Notes: generated by a model not told the origin, from the sequence alone. DNA of 64,000 bases from Ignavibacteriales bacterium (GCA_016177735.1 JACOUS010000030.1:124001-188000); one strand, 5' to 3'. Positions 9,027 to 18,499 are shown, counted from the first letter of the stretch. Numbers and translations are program-made.

Positions 9027-10970
9027 ATGATTACTATAAATCAACAAGAGATAAATGACTTTTCAAAATCATCTAGATTAGAATGGATAGAGACGAACGG
9101 CTTAGGCGGTTGGGCAAGCTCAACCATACTTGGTTTGAACACACGGCGATACCATGGATTGCTAGTTGCGGCTAATAATCCTCCGGTTGAAAGAGAAGTT
9201 GTGGTTTCTAAACTTGATGAAAAAATAATTATCAAAAATAAATCATACGAACTGGCAACTAATCAATTCCCCGGTATTGTTCATCCAGAAGGTTATAAAT
9301 ACTTAGTTGAGTTCTGTAATAAAGTGTTTGCTGAGTTTATTTATTATGTAGATTCAATTAAGCTTAAAAAAACTGTAGCGGCAATTAATGGTAAAAATGT
9401 TACTGTAGTATCTTACGAAGTACTTGAAGCCAGGGAAGAATTTGAAATTCAGCTTACTCCTTTTCTTGCGATGCGGGATTACCATTCTTTAAGAAAAGCT
9501 GATAAAAATCTGCAACCTGAATACTCATTCCAAAAGGGTATGCTGAAGCTGACTTTTAAAAATCACCCGACAACATTTTACGCATCAATAAGCAATGGCG
9601 AATTTATCTCGTGCCAGGATTGGTATTATAATTTTGAATATCTCGAAGAGCTTGATCGAGGACTTGATTATCGGGAAGATCTTTTCAAGCCGGGATTTTT
9701 CAAAAGTAAAGTCTCTAAAGGAGATAAAATAGTTGTGGTATTGTCATCGAACCCTATAATCAACGACGGTCTTTTATTAATTGATAAAGAGAGAGTAAGA
9801 CGGGAAAAAATTACTGATGGAACAAATGATGAAGTGATGAAAAAAATGCTTCTTGCTGCCGATCAATTTATAGTTAAAAGAAAAGAGAACGGAAAAACTA
9901 TCATTGCGGGTTATCATTGGTTTTCAGATTGGGGACGAGATACAATGATTTCATTACCGGGATTAACATTGAGCAACAATCGATTTAATGACGCACAAAG
10001 TATTCTTGAAACATTTGCAACTTCTGTTGACAGAGGAATGATTCCGAATAGATTTCCGGATTACGGTGAATTACCGGAATATAATACAGTTGACGCAACA
10101 CTTTGGTTTATAATCGCAGTTAAGAAATATCTCGACAAGGCAAACGATTTTTATTTTGTTCGCGAGACAATCTTCCCCATCGTAAAAAAAATTATTGAAT
10201 GGCATGAGAAAGGAACTCGTCATAATATACATGAAGATTATGACGGTTTACTTTATTCAGGTGAACCCGGTGTACAATTAACATGGATGGATGCCAAGAT
10301 TGGCGATTGGGTTGTTACTCCGCGTCAGGGAAAGGCTGTTGAAATAAATGCTCTCTGGTATAATGCATTGATGATAGGTGCATATTTATCTGATATATTT
10401 AATGACAAAGGATGTGAAATATATTTCAAGGATAAAGCAGCAAAAGTATTAAAGAATTATAAAGATACATTTTGGAATGAAGGGGGTGGTTATTTGTATG
10501 ATTACGTTGACGGTGATTACAAAGATTCTTCATTCCGGCCTAACCAGCTTTATGCTATAAGCTTGCCTCATAAACTTTTAGATGCAGACAAAGCAAAATC
10601 TGTTGTAGATAAAGTATATGAAAAACTATACACTCCATTCGGATTAAGAAGCCTTTCTCCCGATGATAAAAATTACAAACCAATTTATGCCGGCGGTCAA
10701 CACTCGCGTGATGCAGCTTATCATCAAGGAACTGTCTGGAGTTTTCTTCTCGGCGCATTTGCAGACGCTATTGAATATGCATATCCCGATGAGAAAGAGG
10801 GTAGAATCAAAAAGATAATTGAAGAATTCGTTCCGCACCTTTCATCAGCAGGATTGGGGACGATTTCAGAAATATTTGATGGTGATTCCCCGCATAATCC
10901 GAAAGGGTGCATTTCTCAGGCGTGGGGCGTGGCTGAAATTTTGAGAGTTTACAAAAAGTATAGCGGGTAA
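9027..10970 (+). CDS. Glycogen-debranching enzyme, amylo-alpha-1,6-glucosidase
   Basis: This cytoplasmic enzyme hydrolyses alpha-1,6 branch points of glycogen-like polymers. The 647 residues comprise an N-terminal GDE_N domain (Glu-Thr-Asn-Gly-Leu-Gly-Gly-Trp near 23, Arg-Arg-Tyr-His-Gly-Leu near 46) and a C-terminal (alpha/alpha)6 GDE_C domain (Gly-Tyr-His-Trp-Phe-Ser-Asp-Trp-Gly-Arg-Asp-Thr near 300; Gly-Gln-His-Ser-Arg-Asp-Ala-Ala-Tyr-His-Gln-Gly near 558). This is the single-domain-pair bacterial type (GH133). An AAGGA ribosome site precedes the start. It ends the carbohydrate part of the cluster; no glycogen synthase is visible here. Confidence 0.9.
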   Translation: MITINQQEINDFSKSSRLEWIETNGLGGWASSTILGLNTRRYHGLLVAANNPPVEREVVVSKLDEKIIIKNKSYELATNQFPGIVHPEGYKYLVEFCNKVFAEFIYYVDSIKLKKTVAAINGKNVTVVSYEVLEAREEFEIQLTPFLAMRDYHSLRKADKNLQPEYSFQKGMLKLTFKNHPTTFYASISNGEFISCQDWYYNFEYLEELDRGLDYREDLFKPGFFKSKVSKGDKIVVVLSSNPIINDGLLLIDKERVRREKITDGTNDEVMKKMLLAADQFIVKRKENGKTIIAGYHWFSDWGRDTMISLPGLTLSNNRFNDAQSILETFATSVDRGMIPNRFPDYGELPEYNTVDATLWFIIAVKKYLDKANDFYFVRETIFPIVKKIIEWHEKGTRHNIHEDYDGLLYSGEPGVQLTWMDAKIGDWVVTPRQGKAVEINALWYNALMIGAYLSDIFNDKGCEIYFKDKAAKVLKNYKDTFWNEGGGYLYDYVDGDYKDSSFRPNQLYAISLPHKLLDADKAKSVVDKVYEKLYTPFGLRSLSPDDKNYKPIYAGGQHSRDAAYHQGTVWSFLLGAFADAIEYAYPDEKEGRIKKIIEEFVPHLSSAGLGTISEIFDGDSPHNPKGCISQAWGVAEILRVYKKYSG

Positions 10971-11044
10971 GAATGGATATGGTTTTACATACAATAGAAA
11001 TAATTCCAAAGAGGATTTTATGAGGCAAAAATATAAAATAATAG

Positions 11045-11410
11045 GGATTTCCTTCACCTGGTTTTTCTGTTGCATCCAGCTTTTTCTACAAGTATTCCGG
11101 TTCCAATTTAGATGGTTATAAGTTTGGTGATGAATATGTTTTATCAATTATCGGGGAGTATTATCTAATTGACTATTGAACTCTATCATTAAATTTGAAA
11201 TCCCGTTTTTCAAGGGAAGATTTTTCAAGCGGACGGTTTTTACCAAGTACCGGTGGAAGTTATTTAGATGTTATACCGGGAATAATTTATTACGAAGGTT
11301 CATCTCAAGTAAAAGTATTTTATCAATTACCGTTTTATAGAAATGTAAGAGGTATTCAGTTAACTACATCAAGTGCGCTTGGCCTGGAAGTACTTATGAA
11401 TATTAATTAA
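11045..11410 (+). pseudogene. Remnant of an outer-membrane transporter-like beta-barrel gene
   Basis: In one reading frame from 11045, starting right after an in-frame TAG, the sequence reads as the last ~120 residues of a beta-barrel protein. It includes Gly-Tyr-Lys-Phe-Gly-Asp-Glu-Tyr, Ser-Gly-Arg-Phe-Leu-Pro-Ser-Thr-Gly-Gly, and a final Gln-Leu-Pro-Phe-Tyr-Arg-Asn-Val-Arg-Gly-Ile-Gln-Leu-Thr-Thr, which resembles the C-terminal strands of outer-membrane transporter-like proteins. An in-frame TGA near 11177 interrupts it, and no start or N-terminal part is present. It is therefore a truncated, decayed gene. A 71-residue frame from 11195 could in principle still be translated. Confidence 0.65.
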
Positions 11411-11424
11411 AAATAAATTGAAAA

Positions 11425-12219
11425 ATGATAGAGTTTTTAAAAAAACATTATCCTGAATATTTTATGGAAGCTGCCGAGCTCGGTCTATTTATGGTTTCTG
11501 CCGGAGTGTCTGTTTCATTAATTGAAAATAATGGTTCGATTGTAAAGCTAATGATTCCAAATTCTCAAATAAGATTGTTAATGCTCGGAATACTTATGGG
11601 GCTAACCGCCATCATGCTCATCAATTCAAAAATTGGAAAACGATCCGGGGCTCATATGAATCCGGCTTTAACTATAACATTTTATCGATTAGGTAAAATA
11701 AAATTTTGGGATGCGGCATTTTATGTCCTCTTTCAGTTTATCGGAGGAACTGTAGGTGTTTATCTGGTCTATTTTATTTTTGGCAAAGTGTTCGCAAATC
11801 CGCCAGTAAATTATGTTATAACAATTCCAATGATTAATTCTATCGTAATTCCATTCATTGCAGAAACAATAATGTCTTTTCTGTTAATGGCAATGGTATT
11901 ATACACTACAAACAAATTTGGTCTGGCTAAATACACGGGAGTAATAGCCGGGATAATGCTCGCAATTTTTATTTCAATTGAAGCTCCCATTTCGGGAATG
12001 AGCATTAATCCTGCTCGCTCTTTCGCATCGGCATTCCTTTCGAATATTTGGACTGCATTCTGGATTTACTTAACTGCGCCGACAATTGGAATGCTGCTGG
12101 CAGCTCAATTATATATTACAATAAAAGGTAAAAAAAATGTTATCTGCGCAAAATTAAATCACGATAACAAAGTGCGTTGCATTTTTAATTGTGGATATGA
12201 AAAAGCAATAAAAGTTTGA
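11425..12219 (+). CDS. MIP-family aquaporin
   Basis: This is a six-helix major intrinsic protein of 264 residues. Both half-helix pore motifs are present: Met-Asn-Pro-Ala-Leu near residue 74 and Ile-Asn-Pro-Ala-Arg-Ser near 194. Serine rather than aspartate after the second NPAR fits a water channel more than a glycerol facilitator. The C-terminal tail (about 235-264) is hydrophilic, lysine-rich and has three cysteines, which is unusual for the family. It lies 15 bases after the barrel remnant and 11 bases before the GMC oxidoreductase gene, whose AGGAG site overlaps its end. A role in osmotic balance alongside the sugar genes is inference. Confidence 0.85.
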   Translation: MIEFLKKHYPEYFMEAAELGLFMVSAGVSVSLIENNGSIVKLMIPNSQIRLLMLGILMGLTAIMLINSKIGKRSGAHMNPALTITFYRLGKIKFWDAAFYVLFQFIGGTVGVYLVYFIFGKVFANPPVNYVITIPMINSIVIPFIAETIMSFLLMAMVLYTTNKFGLAKYTGVIAGIMLAIFISIEAPISGMSINPARSFASAFLSNIWTAFWIYLTAPTIGMLLAAQLYITIKGKKNVICAKLNHDNKVRCIFNCGYEKAIKV

Positions 12220-12230
12220 TAGGAGAATAA

Positions 12231-13772
12231 ATGGAAAATCCTTATGACATTATAATTATTGGAACTGGAGCCGGAGGGGGAACATTAGCTCTTAAATTAG
12301 CACCATCAGGAAAGAAAATATTAATTCTTGAACGCGGTTCTTTTCTACCAAAAGAAAAAGAAAACTGGAACACAAAAGAAGTGTTTCAGCATGATCGTTA
12401 CCACACAAAAGAAATATGGTATGAAAAGGATGGAAAAGAACTTCATCCCGGAACAGGTTATTGGGTTGGCGGAAATACAAAAGTTTACGGCGCTGCTCTT
12501 TTCAGGTTACGTGAAAAAGATTTTGAGAAAGTAATTCACAAAGACGGCATATCACCCGAATGGGAATTAAAGTATAAGGATTTTGAGCCATATTATACTG
12601 AAGCGGAAAAACTATATCATGTTCATGGTAAACAAGGATTGGATCCAACAGAGCCCAAGAGAAGTGCGGAATATCCTTTTGATAAAGTTTCGCACGAGCC
12701 AAGGATTCAAGAAATTCATAACGATTTATCGAAAAAAGGTTTAAACCCCTTTTACATTCCCATTGGTGTTAAACTAAACGAAGCAAACCGGTTATTGAGT
12801 GATTGCCTCCGATGCGATACATGCGATGGATTCCCTTGTCTTGTCGATGCAAAAGCTGATTCAGATTTAGTTGGAGTTCGTCCAGCCGTTAAATATCCTA
12901 ATGTAACTTTACTAACGAATGCAAAAGTTAATCGAATCGTTACCAATGAATCCGGGAAGAAAGTTAAATACATTGAAACAGAAATTAATGGAAAGATTGA
13001 ATTTTTTTCTGCAGATATTTTTGCTTTATGTGCTGGTGCGATTAACTCCGCGGCGCTGCTATTAAAATCTGCAAATGATAAACATCCAAATGGACTTGCA
13101 AATAGTTCCGACCAGGTTGGAAGAAATTTCATGAAACACCAGAACGGAGCTATACTTGGTCTAACAAAAAAACTTAATCCAACCATTTTTCAAAAAACAC
13201 TTGCAGTAAATGACTTTTACTGGGGAGAAAAAGATTTTGAATTTCCGATGGGACATATTCAACTATTAGGAAAAGCGAATAAAGAAATGTTGAAAAGTGA
13301 CGCCCCGCCGTTAACACCTGATTTGGCTTTAGATGAAATGGCAAAACATTCAATTGATTGGTGGATTACGGCAGAGGATTTACCCGATCCTAACAATCGT
13401 GTTACATTAAAAAACGGAAGCATTCAATTAAGTTACACCGATAACAACACAGAAGCTTATGATAGATTGTTAAAAAGATGGACTGAGGTTTTAAAATCAA
13501 TAGATTGCGGTGATAAAATAATCCCTTGTTCCATTTATTTAAAAAAGAAAATTCCGTTGGAAGGAGTTGCGCATCAAGTCGGCACTTGCAGATTTGGAAG
13601 CGATCCGAGAACAAATGTACTAGATCTGAATTGTAAAATACACGATGTGGATAACCTTTATATTGTTGATGGAAGTTTCTTCCCTTCCAGCGCGGCTGTT
13701 AATCCTTCACTTACTATTATGGCCAACGCTTTAAGAGTTGGCAACCATTTAATTGAGCTGGTATCAAAATGA
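12231..13772 (+). CDS. GMC-family FAD-dependent oxidoreductase
   Basis: This 513-residue flavoprotein oxidises an alcohol or sugar. It has an N-terminal FAD motif Gly-Thr-Gly-Ala-Gly-Gly-Gly at 11-17, Glu-Arg-Gly near 38, a Gly-Gly-Asn-Thr-Lys-Val-Tyr-Gly-Ala segment near 80, and the C-terminal GMC_oxred_C block His-Gln-Val-Gly-Thr-Cys-Arg-Phe-Gly plus Asp-Gly-Ser-Phe-Phe-Pro-Ser near 450-490. A Cys-Leu-Arg-Cys-x-x-Cys-x4-Cys cluster near 190-202 is a visible extra feature. No signal peptide is seen. With the SDR and glucosidase upstream it could belong to a sugar-oxidation route; the electron acceptor is unknown. Confidence 0.85.
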   Translation: MENPYDIIIIGTGAGGGTLALKLAPSGKKILILERGSFLPKEKENWNTKEVFQHDRYHTKEIWYEKDGKELHPGTGYWVGGNTKVYGAALFRLREKDFEKVIHKDGISPEWELKYKDFEPYYTEAEKLYHVHGKQGLDPTEPKRSAEYPFDKVSHEPRIQEIHNDLSKKGLNPFYIPIGVKLNEANRLLSDCLRCDTCDGFPCLVDAKADSDLVGVRPAVKYPNVTLLTNAKVNRIVTNESGKKVKYIETEINGKIEFFSADIFALCAGAINSAALLLKSANDKHPNGLANSSDQVGRNFMKHQNGAILGLTKKLNPTIFQKTLAVNDFYWGEKDFEFPMGHIQLLGKANKEMLKSDAPPLTPDLALDEMAKHSIDWWITAEDLPDPNNRVTLKNGSIQLSYTDNNTEAYDRLLKRWTEVLKSIDCGDKIIPCSIYLKKKIPLEGVAHQVGTCRFGSDPRTNVLDLNCKIHDVDNLYIVDGSFFPSSAAVNPSLTIMANALRVGNHLIELVSK

Positions 13773-13792
13773 GGAAGATAGATTATTTAAAA

Positions 13793-14412
13793 ATGAAAAT
13801 ACCATCAATGAAAATTGTAATTCTTTTTATAGCGTTTAATCTTACAATAAATGCACAGTCCAAAATAACGGGGATAGTGTCTGTTGGAATTACGATTTCT
13901 GATATGAAAATTGCGCTTACTTTTTATACAAAATTGACGGGACCGAAATTGATATTAAAGATATAGTAAAAAACAAAAGGACAGTTATTATTTTCTATAG
14001 AGGTTGTTGGTGTCCATATTGCAATTTGCAGTTAAGTGAACTGCAGAAAATAGAAGATCAAATGATTGAGCTTGGTTATAAAATAATTGCAATAAGTATG
14101 GACAATCCGGAAAAGATTTCTTCTACTTTGGATAAATACAAAATGAAATATGAACTTTTCTCAGACAGCAAAACTAATGTCTCTAAAGCATTCGGAATAG
14201 CTTGCTATGTTGAGAATGCTTATATGCAAAAATTAAAAAGTTATAATATGGATTTAGAAAAAAGCTCAGGCGAGGCGCATCACATCCTTCCCGTTCCGAG
14301 TGTGTTCATTGTTGACGGGAAAGGTGTTATTCAATTTGAATATGTTAATCCGGATTATAAAGTGAGGATAAGCTCAAAGCTTCTTTTAGAGACAGCTAAA
14401 ATCCTAAAATAA
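13793..14412 (+). pseudogene. Exported peroxiredoxin-like (AhpC/TSA) gene with one frameshift
   Basis: The first part (ATG at 13793; 13769 is also in frame) encodes a signal-peptide-like segment (Lys-Ile-Val-Ile-Leu-Phe-Ile-Ala-Phe ... Asn-Ala-Gln) and the first strand of a redoxin domain, then stops at 13966. The second part continues in another frame from about 13924: Leu-Tyr-Lys-Ile-Asp-Gly-Thr-Glu, then Phe-Tyr-Arg-Gly-Cys-Trp-Cys-Pro-Tyr-Cys and a full C-terminal thioredoxin fold to 14412. The two frames join sensibly at the five-T run near 13921-13925, so one base appears to be missing there. It could be a real lesion, strain variation or an assembly error. An ATG at 14026 could give only a fragment lacking the active site. 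Confidence 0.75.
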
Positions 14413-14430
14413 TTAATGTACGAGGTCTTT

Positions 14431-15978
14431 ATGAAACTCTGGATTCGATTAGCCATTGTAATATTTGTCATTACTACTATCGTCATTGAAATAGTTCTCT
14501 TTGTAGTTAAACCGCAAGTAAAAAACCGTTATTCTTCTCTCCTTGGCGAAAAACTGAAATCAACAGCCGCTGCTTCAGCAGTTGCTATTAATGGAGATGA
14601 ATTCAAAGAACTAAACTTTTCTGATCGCTCTATTCTTAGTCATCCATCATTTCTTCATATTAAAAATCAGTTGAGCAAGACACGATCCAATCTTAGTCTG
14701 AAAGAAGATATTTATACATTGACACTCATTAATTCGGGCACTGCAATATTCGGTATAACGACAAATCCAAAATCATACACAGGGGACACGTTACATCTGA
14801 TTAATGTTATACATAAAGATGCGCTAAATGAAACTTACAACCAGAATAAATGTATTTATACTGAACTGTATACAGATCAATATGGAACATGGATAAGCGG
14901 TTTAGCTCCAATTTTGGATAATAGAGGGAAAGTTGTCGGTATTGTACAAGTTGATAATTCTCTTGCAACAGTACAAGCTCTACTTTCACAAATTGATAAA
15001 TCTATTTTATTGGTACAAATTATTTTCATCCCATTTACAATTCTTTTAAGCATTACAATAGCAATGTTTTTTACAAAGCCAATAAAAGAGGTTTCTAAAA
15101 GAATTAACAAACTTTCATTGGGAGATTATTCCGAAAACATTAAGACTAAATCCAGTGGTGAAATAAAAGAAATCTATGATGCTGCCGAAAATTTAAGAAC
15201 AACAATACTAGAGCAGCAAAGAAAAATATTTGAAACAGTCACAAATTTACAAACCGCAAAAGAAAAAGCCGAAGCAGCATCAAGAATGAAAAGCGAATTC
15301 TTGGCGATGATCTCTCATGAAATACGGACTCCCTTAAATTTAATTTTAGGTGGATTAGAGGTAATCAAATACGAATTAGAAGACGATAAGCTGAAAGAGA
15401 TCGAGGATATTCTTGATTCAATTAAACAGGGCAGCGAGCGGCTTATTAGAACAGTTGAAATGATTGTGCTTTATAGTGACTTGGCTTCCGGCAGTTATAA
15501 TGTGAAGGTAAAACCAGTGAACATTAATAAATTGTTTTTTGGGTTGGTTGAAAATTATAAAAAGGTTGCAGAAGAAAAAAAACTTATGCTTAATACAGAT
15601 TGCACCTCCACAACAGGAATTATAAAAACGGATGAAAGACTTCTTGAAGAATCACTACGCCATATTATTGATAATGCTTTTAAGTTTACAAAGAACGGTT
15701 CGATTACTTTATGTATAGAAAAAGAAGGGGAAGGGATCAAGATTATTGTACAAGATACTGGAATTGGAATTTCCAAAGAATTTATGGGTGAGTTTTATAA
15801 GCCATTCCGTCAAGAAGATATGACGATTGGAAGAGGGTTTGAGGGGAATGGATTAGGATTAGCTATTGCAAAAAAATGCTGTGATGCAAATGGATTTGAT
15901 TTACAGGTGGTAAGTGAAAAAAATGAAGGTACAAATGTTATGATCCACATTGGTAAAGAAAAATTATTTCATGAATAA
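14431..15978 (+). CDS. Membrane sensor histidine kinase
   Basis: This is a transmembrane sensor kinase of about 515 residues. A first membrane helix is at about 5-25, an extracytoplasmic sensing region spans about 26-188, and a second helix lies near 190-212. A HAMP linker follows, then HisKA with Ser-His-Glu-Ile-Arg-Thr-Pro-Leu-Asn near residue 296 and an HATPase with Asp-Asn-Ala, Asp-Thr-Gly-Ile-Gly and Gly-Leu-Gly-Leu. I chose the ATG at 14431 because GAGGT lies just before it; an in-frame ATG at 14416 adds five residues. No partner response regulator adjoins it. Ligand unknown; its position beside redox genes gives only a hint. Confidence 0.85.
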   Translation: MKLWIRLAIVIFVITTIVIEIVLFVVKPQVKNRYSSLLGEKLKSTAAASAVAINGDEFKELNFSDRSILSHPSFLHIKNQLSKTRSNLSLKEDIYTLTLINSGTAIFGITTNPKSYTGDTLHLINVIHKDALNETYNQNKCIYTELYTDQYGTWISGLAPILDNRGKVVGIVQVDNSLATVQALLSQIDKSILLVQIIFIPFTILLSITIAMFFTKPIKEVSKRINKLSLGDYSENIKTKSSGEIKEIYDAAENLRTTILEQQRKIFETVTNLQTAKEKAEAASRMKSEFLAMISHEIRTPLNLILGGLEVIKYELEDDKLKEIEDILDSIKQGSERLIRTVEMIVLYSDLASGSYNVKVKPVNINKLFFGLVENYKKVAEEKKLMLNTDCTSTTGIIKTDERLLEESLRHIIDNAFKFTKNGSITLCIEKEGEGIKIIVQDTGIGISKEFMGEFYKPFRQEDMTIGRGFEGNGLGLAIAKKCCDANGFDLQVVSEKNEGTNVMIHIGKEKLFHE

Positions 15979-16059
15979 TAAGCTTTGAGAAAAAGCAAAT
16001 GTTAGCTTTGTATAAAAAAATATTCAACCTTTCAATGTTAGTTATGCCGAATTGAATAA

Positions 16060-16617
16060 CTAATATTTGTATCCAGTTACTTCTTCTTTGCCGAATTCAA
16101 CACCAAGTCCAAGAGCAATTCTATTTACAAAATTGAAGTAACTAATTATTAGATTTACTGTAAGAATATCCTCATCACTCCAGCCGGAGGACTTAATTTC
16201 ATCAATGGTTGTTTGGGTTATTTGGTTCGGAGAAATAGTTAGCTCAGTTGCATACTCAAGCAGTAATTTAATTCTAGGTTCAGCATCAATACTTCTGAAA
16301 TCTTTAATAAAGCTGTTTAGCCGATTTTTATTTTTCCAGTAGAAGTTAAGTGCTTCTGCATGATGATTGATACAATAATCACATTTATTTGAAACAGAGA
16401 CAACCACTGCAATCATTTCTTTAAGCTCGCGGGAAAGATTTGATTTACCGAATATAATTGATTTATACAAGTTCATATGCTCAACCATGGTATCAGGTAG
16501 TAAACTATGAATTTTCATAATATTAGATAATTTACCACGAGTTTTTATAATATCGTCGTAAATTTCTTTTAGCTTATCTCTCGCATATACTTCATCAATA
16601 ACTTTAATAAAGGTCAT
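16060..16617 (-). CDS. AhpD/carboxymuconolactone decarboxylase-like peroxidase-related protein
   Basis: This 185-residue alpha-helical protein belongs to the AhpD-like / CMD family. The redox motif Cys-Asp-Tyr-Cys-Ile-Asn-His-His near residues 94-101 matches the Cys-x-x-Cys-x3-His arrangement used by alkylhydroperoxidase AhpD, and the length and the later Asp-Glu-Asp-Ile segment match the 'peroxidase-related' subgroup. It probably handles peroxides or disulfides in the cytoplasm. It is the last gene of a reverse-strand set, eight bases after a thioredoxin-like gene and downstream of a Crp-type regulator. The physiological reductant is unknown. Confidence 0.8.
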   Translation of the reverse strand: MTFIKVIDEVYARDKLKEIYDDIIKTRGKLSNIMKIHSLLPDTMVEHMNLYKSIIFGKSNLSRELKEMIAVVVSVSNKCDYCINHHAEALNFYWKNKNRLNSFIKDFRSIDAEPRIKLLLEYATELTISPNQITQTTIDEIKSSGWSDEDILTVNLIISYFNFVNRIALGLGVEFGKEEVTGYKY

Positions 16618-16624
16618 TGAAATC

Positions 16625-16849
16625 TCAATTTAATCTCGAAAGCAATTTATTTTCGTCAATATCGCCGTATGAGAACAGTTCGTTGTTTAGTAAAAGAGCC
16701 GGAGTTATAAAGATACTTCGGTCTTTGAATAAATTTATATGAATTATTTCTACTTTGATTTTAGGATTATCAGTTTGAATTCTTTGCAATTGTTTTTTTG
16801 CTCTTTCACATGCGGCACAATTGGATGATATAATTAATTTTAGATACAT
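16625..16849 (-). CDS. Small thioredoxin/glutaredoxin-fold protein
   Basis: This small protein of about 74 residues begins Met-Tyr-Leu-Lys-Leu-Ile-Ile-Ser and has the active-site motif Cys-Ala-Ala-Cys at about residues 10-13. Later Phe-Ile-Thr-Pro-Ala-Leu corresponds to the cis-proline loop of the thioredoxin fold. It is a likely electron donor or regulator of disulfide state. I chose the ATG ending at 16849 because the fold begins there; an in-frame ATG at 16879 would add ten charged residues, and neither has a strong ribosome site. It sits between the Crp-type regulator and the AhpD-like gene and could reduce the latter; this is inference from order only. Confidence 0.7.
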   Translation of the reverse strand: MYLKLIISSNCAACERAKKQLQRIQTDNPKIKVEIIHINLFKDRSIFITPALLLNNELFSYGDIDENKLLSRLN

Positions 16850-16912
16850 TTTCTTTTTTGACTCAAACATATACAACAAAACAAAATTTCATTGTCAACT
16901 TTTTGACAATTC

Positions 16913-17602
16913 TTAAGTAATGAATGCCCTGAGCTTATCTACCTTATTAATGACTAGCCTGCTTCTATCGAAATCAATTATTCCCTTATTTCGCAGATCA
17001 GTTAATATGTAATTAACAGTTTGTCTTGAGCATGCAGTTAACTCACCAATGTTTTGATGTTTTAAGAATGGTTTAACAAATATCTGATCACCAATCTTTT
17101 TACCGTTCTTTTCTGCATATCTTAAAACAAAAGATGCAACGCGTTGATTAGCATCCTTAAAGATTAGATCTTCAATTCTTTCTGAAAAGCTGCGAAGTTT
17201 GAGCCCCAATAATTTTGTTAGTCGTAAATTTAATTCCGGGTTCTTTACTATAAACGAAGCGAGGTCATTTTTGTTAATTGCACAAATTAAAGAAGGTTCA
17301 ACTGTAACCGCATAATCAGTTCTTTGTCCTTCATCCAGGTAAGCCATCTCACCAAAAATTTCTCCTGGATTAATAATGGCAATTATTTTTTCACTTCCGT
17401 CCGTAAGATATTTGGTGATCTTAACTCTTCCTGTCTTTAGGAAGAAAATTGTTTTTGATGGTTCATTAGCAAAGTAAATTGGTTCATCACGATTTACATT
17501 CTGATCACTTATAAATGAATTTAGTTCCATCATTTTTTCTTTGCTAAGATTACTGAAAAGATTGAAACTTTCTAAGTGCCAAAGTTTTGTTCTCTCAGCC
17601 AT
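16913..17602 (-). CDS. Crp/Fnr-family transcriptional regulator
   Basis: This 229-residue regulator has an N-terminal cyclic-nucleotide-binding-type beta-roll (about 12-130, with Pro-Gly-Glu-Ile-Phe-Gly-Glu-Met near 80), a long dimer helix (about 130-150) and a C-terminal winged helix-turn-helix with Ile-Gly-Glu-Leu-Thr-Ala-Cys-Ser-Arg-Gln-Thr-Val near 189-200. It lacks the N-terminal cysteine cluster of oxygen-sensing FNR, so the signal is not an iron-sulfur cluster of that type. It leads a reverse-strand set with the thioredoxin-like and AhpD-like genes, which it may regulate. Effector unknown. Confidence 0.85.
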   Translation of the reverse strand: MAERTKLWHLESFNLFSNLSKEKMMELNSFISDQNVNRDEPIYFANEPSKTIFFLKTGRVKITKYLTDGSEKIIAIINPGEIFGEMAYLDEGQRTDYAVTVEPSLICAINKNDLASFIVKNPELNLRLTKLLGLKLRSFSERIEDLIFKDANQRVASFVLRYAEKNGKKIGDQIFVKPFLKHQNIGELTACSRQTVNYILTDLRNKGIIDFDRSRLVINKVDKLRAFIT

Positions 17603-17651
17603 TTTTTAATCCTAAAATATTTTATTTGTTAAATAATATAATAAGGAAAAA

Positions 17652-18499
17652 TTATAATAACTTAACTGCCTCAATCAAACTTTGCTGCTGAAGGTGACTG
17701 TAAATTTGAGTAGTTGCTAAATCTTCATGCCCCAATAATTCTTTTATGATGTATAGAGAAATTCCTTTCTGAGCGAGCAAAGAAGCAAACGAATGACGTA
17801 ATGAATGGAAGTGGATTTTTTCATTCAGGTTGGATTTTCTTACAACTTCTTTGAATTACTTGCTAATTGTTTCTTGATGAAGCTTTCTTTCTTTGATTCG
17901 ATAGAATACAACTTCACCGGGTTGATGAACAGCAAGATTGAAACGGTTAATCAGAATTGATTTAACTTTCTCACTCATCGGAACGATTCGTTCTTTCATG
18001 CTTTTAGTAATAAAATCATCAAAGCATTTTACAGCAATATGATTTTGAAAAAAATCTATCCAATTCCATTTCATATTTATTAATTCACCTAGACGTAAAC
18101 CAGTATAAAACCGACAGTAAAAATATCTTTGAGATATTGATAAGATGTATTTGTTAAGATGATAAGTAATTCGTCTTCTGAAATAAAAGCTGGAAACGAT
18201 TTTGATATTTTGTGAAACCTAACATTTATAAATGGATTTGCAGAAAGGTAACCCTATCCAATTGCTTTATTGAAAGATGCTTTAAGAGTGCGGTAATAAT
18301 GATGAGCGCCACGTTGTGTTCGAGCAAATGAAGTAATGATGAATTTATAAAGTGCGCGATTATCAATTTCATGTATCGGGGTATCTCCACAAAAAGAAAT
18401 GAATTGCCTAAATGAAAAGGAAATTGACTCAAGGTAACTTTTTGATTTGACTAGACGGGTGAATTCTAGATACTCTTCTTGGAATTTTGAAAGTGAGGG
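17652..18499 (-). pseudogene. Decayed tyrosine recombinase (integrase)
   Basis: On the reverse strand the pieces of a phage-type integrase can be read. The N-terminal SAM-like domain comes first (Lys-Phe-Gln-Glu-Glu-Tyr-Leu-Glu-Phe ... Tyr-Tyr-Arg-Thr-Leu-Lys-Ala-Ser-Phe-Asn-Lys-Ala), then Tyr-Thr-Gly-Leu-Arg-Leu-Gly-Glu-Leu with the first catalytic Arg. The C-terminal part has His-Ser-Leu-Arg-His-Ser-Phe-Ala, Leu-Leu-Gly-His-Glu and the nucleophile region Thr-Thr-Gln-Ile-Tyr-Ser-His-Leu, ending in TAA at 17652. In-frame stops near 18256 and 17856 and a frameshift near 18106 break it. All catalytic positions remain recognisable, so decay is recent or slow. No attachment site or cargo is evident. 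Confidence 0.8.

Noticed and set aside
12752-13186. Reverse-strand frame of 144 codons
   Set aside because: It is a shadow of the GMC oxidoreductase gene, with no ribosome site or family features.
13919-13930. Programmed frameshifting in the peroxiredoxin gene
   Set aside because: There is no clear slippery heptamer or downstream stem-loop; a lesion or assembly error is simpler.
15979-16059. Terminator between the converging kinase and AhpD-like genes
   Set aside because: Only a 5-6 bp AAGCT/AGCTT pairing is visible and it is too weak to call.
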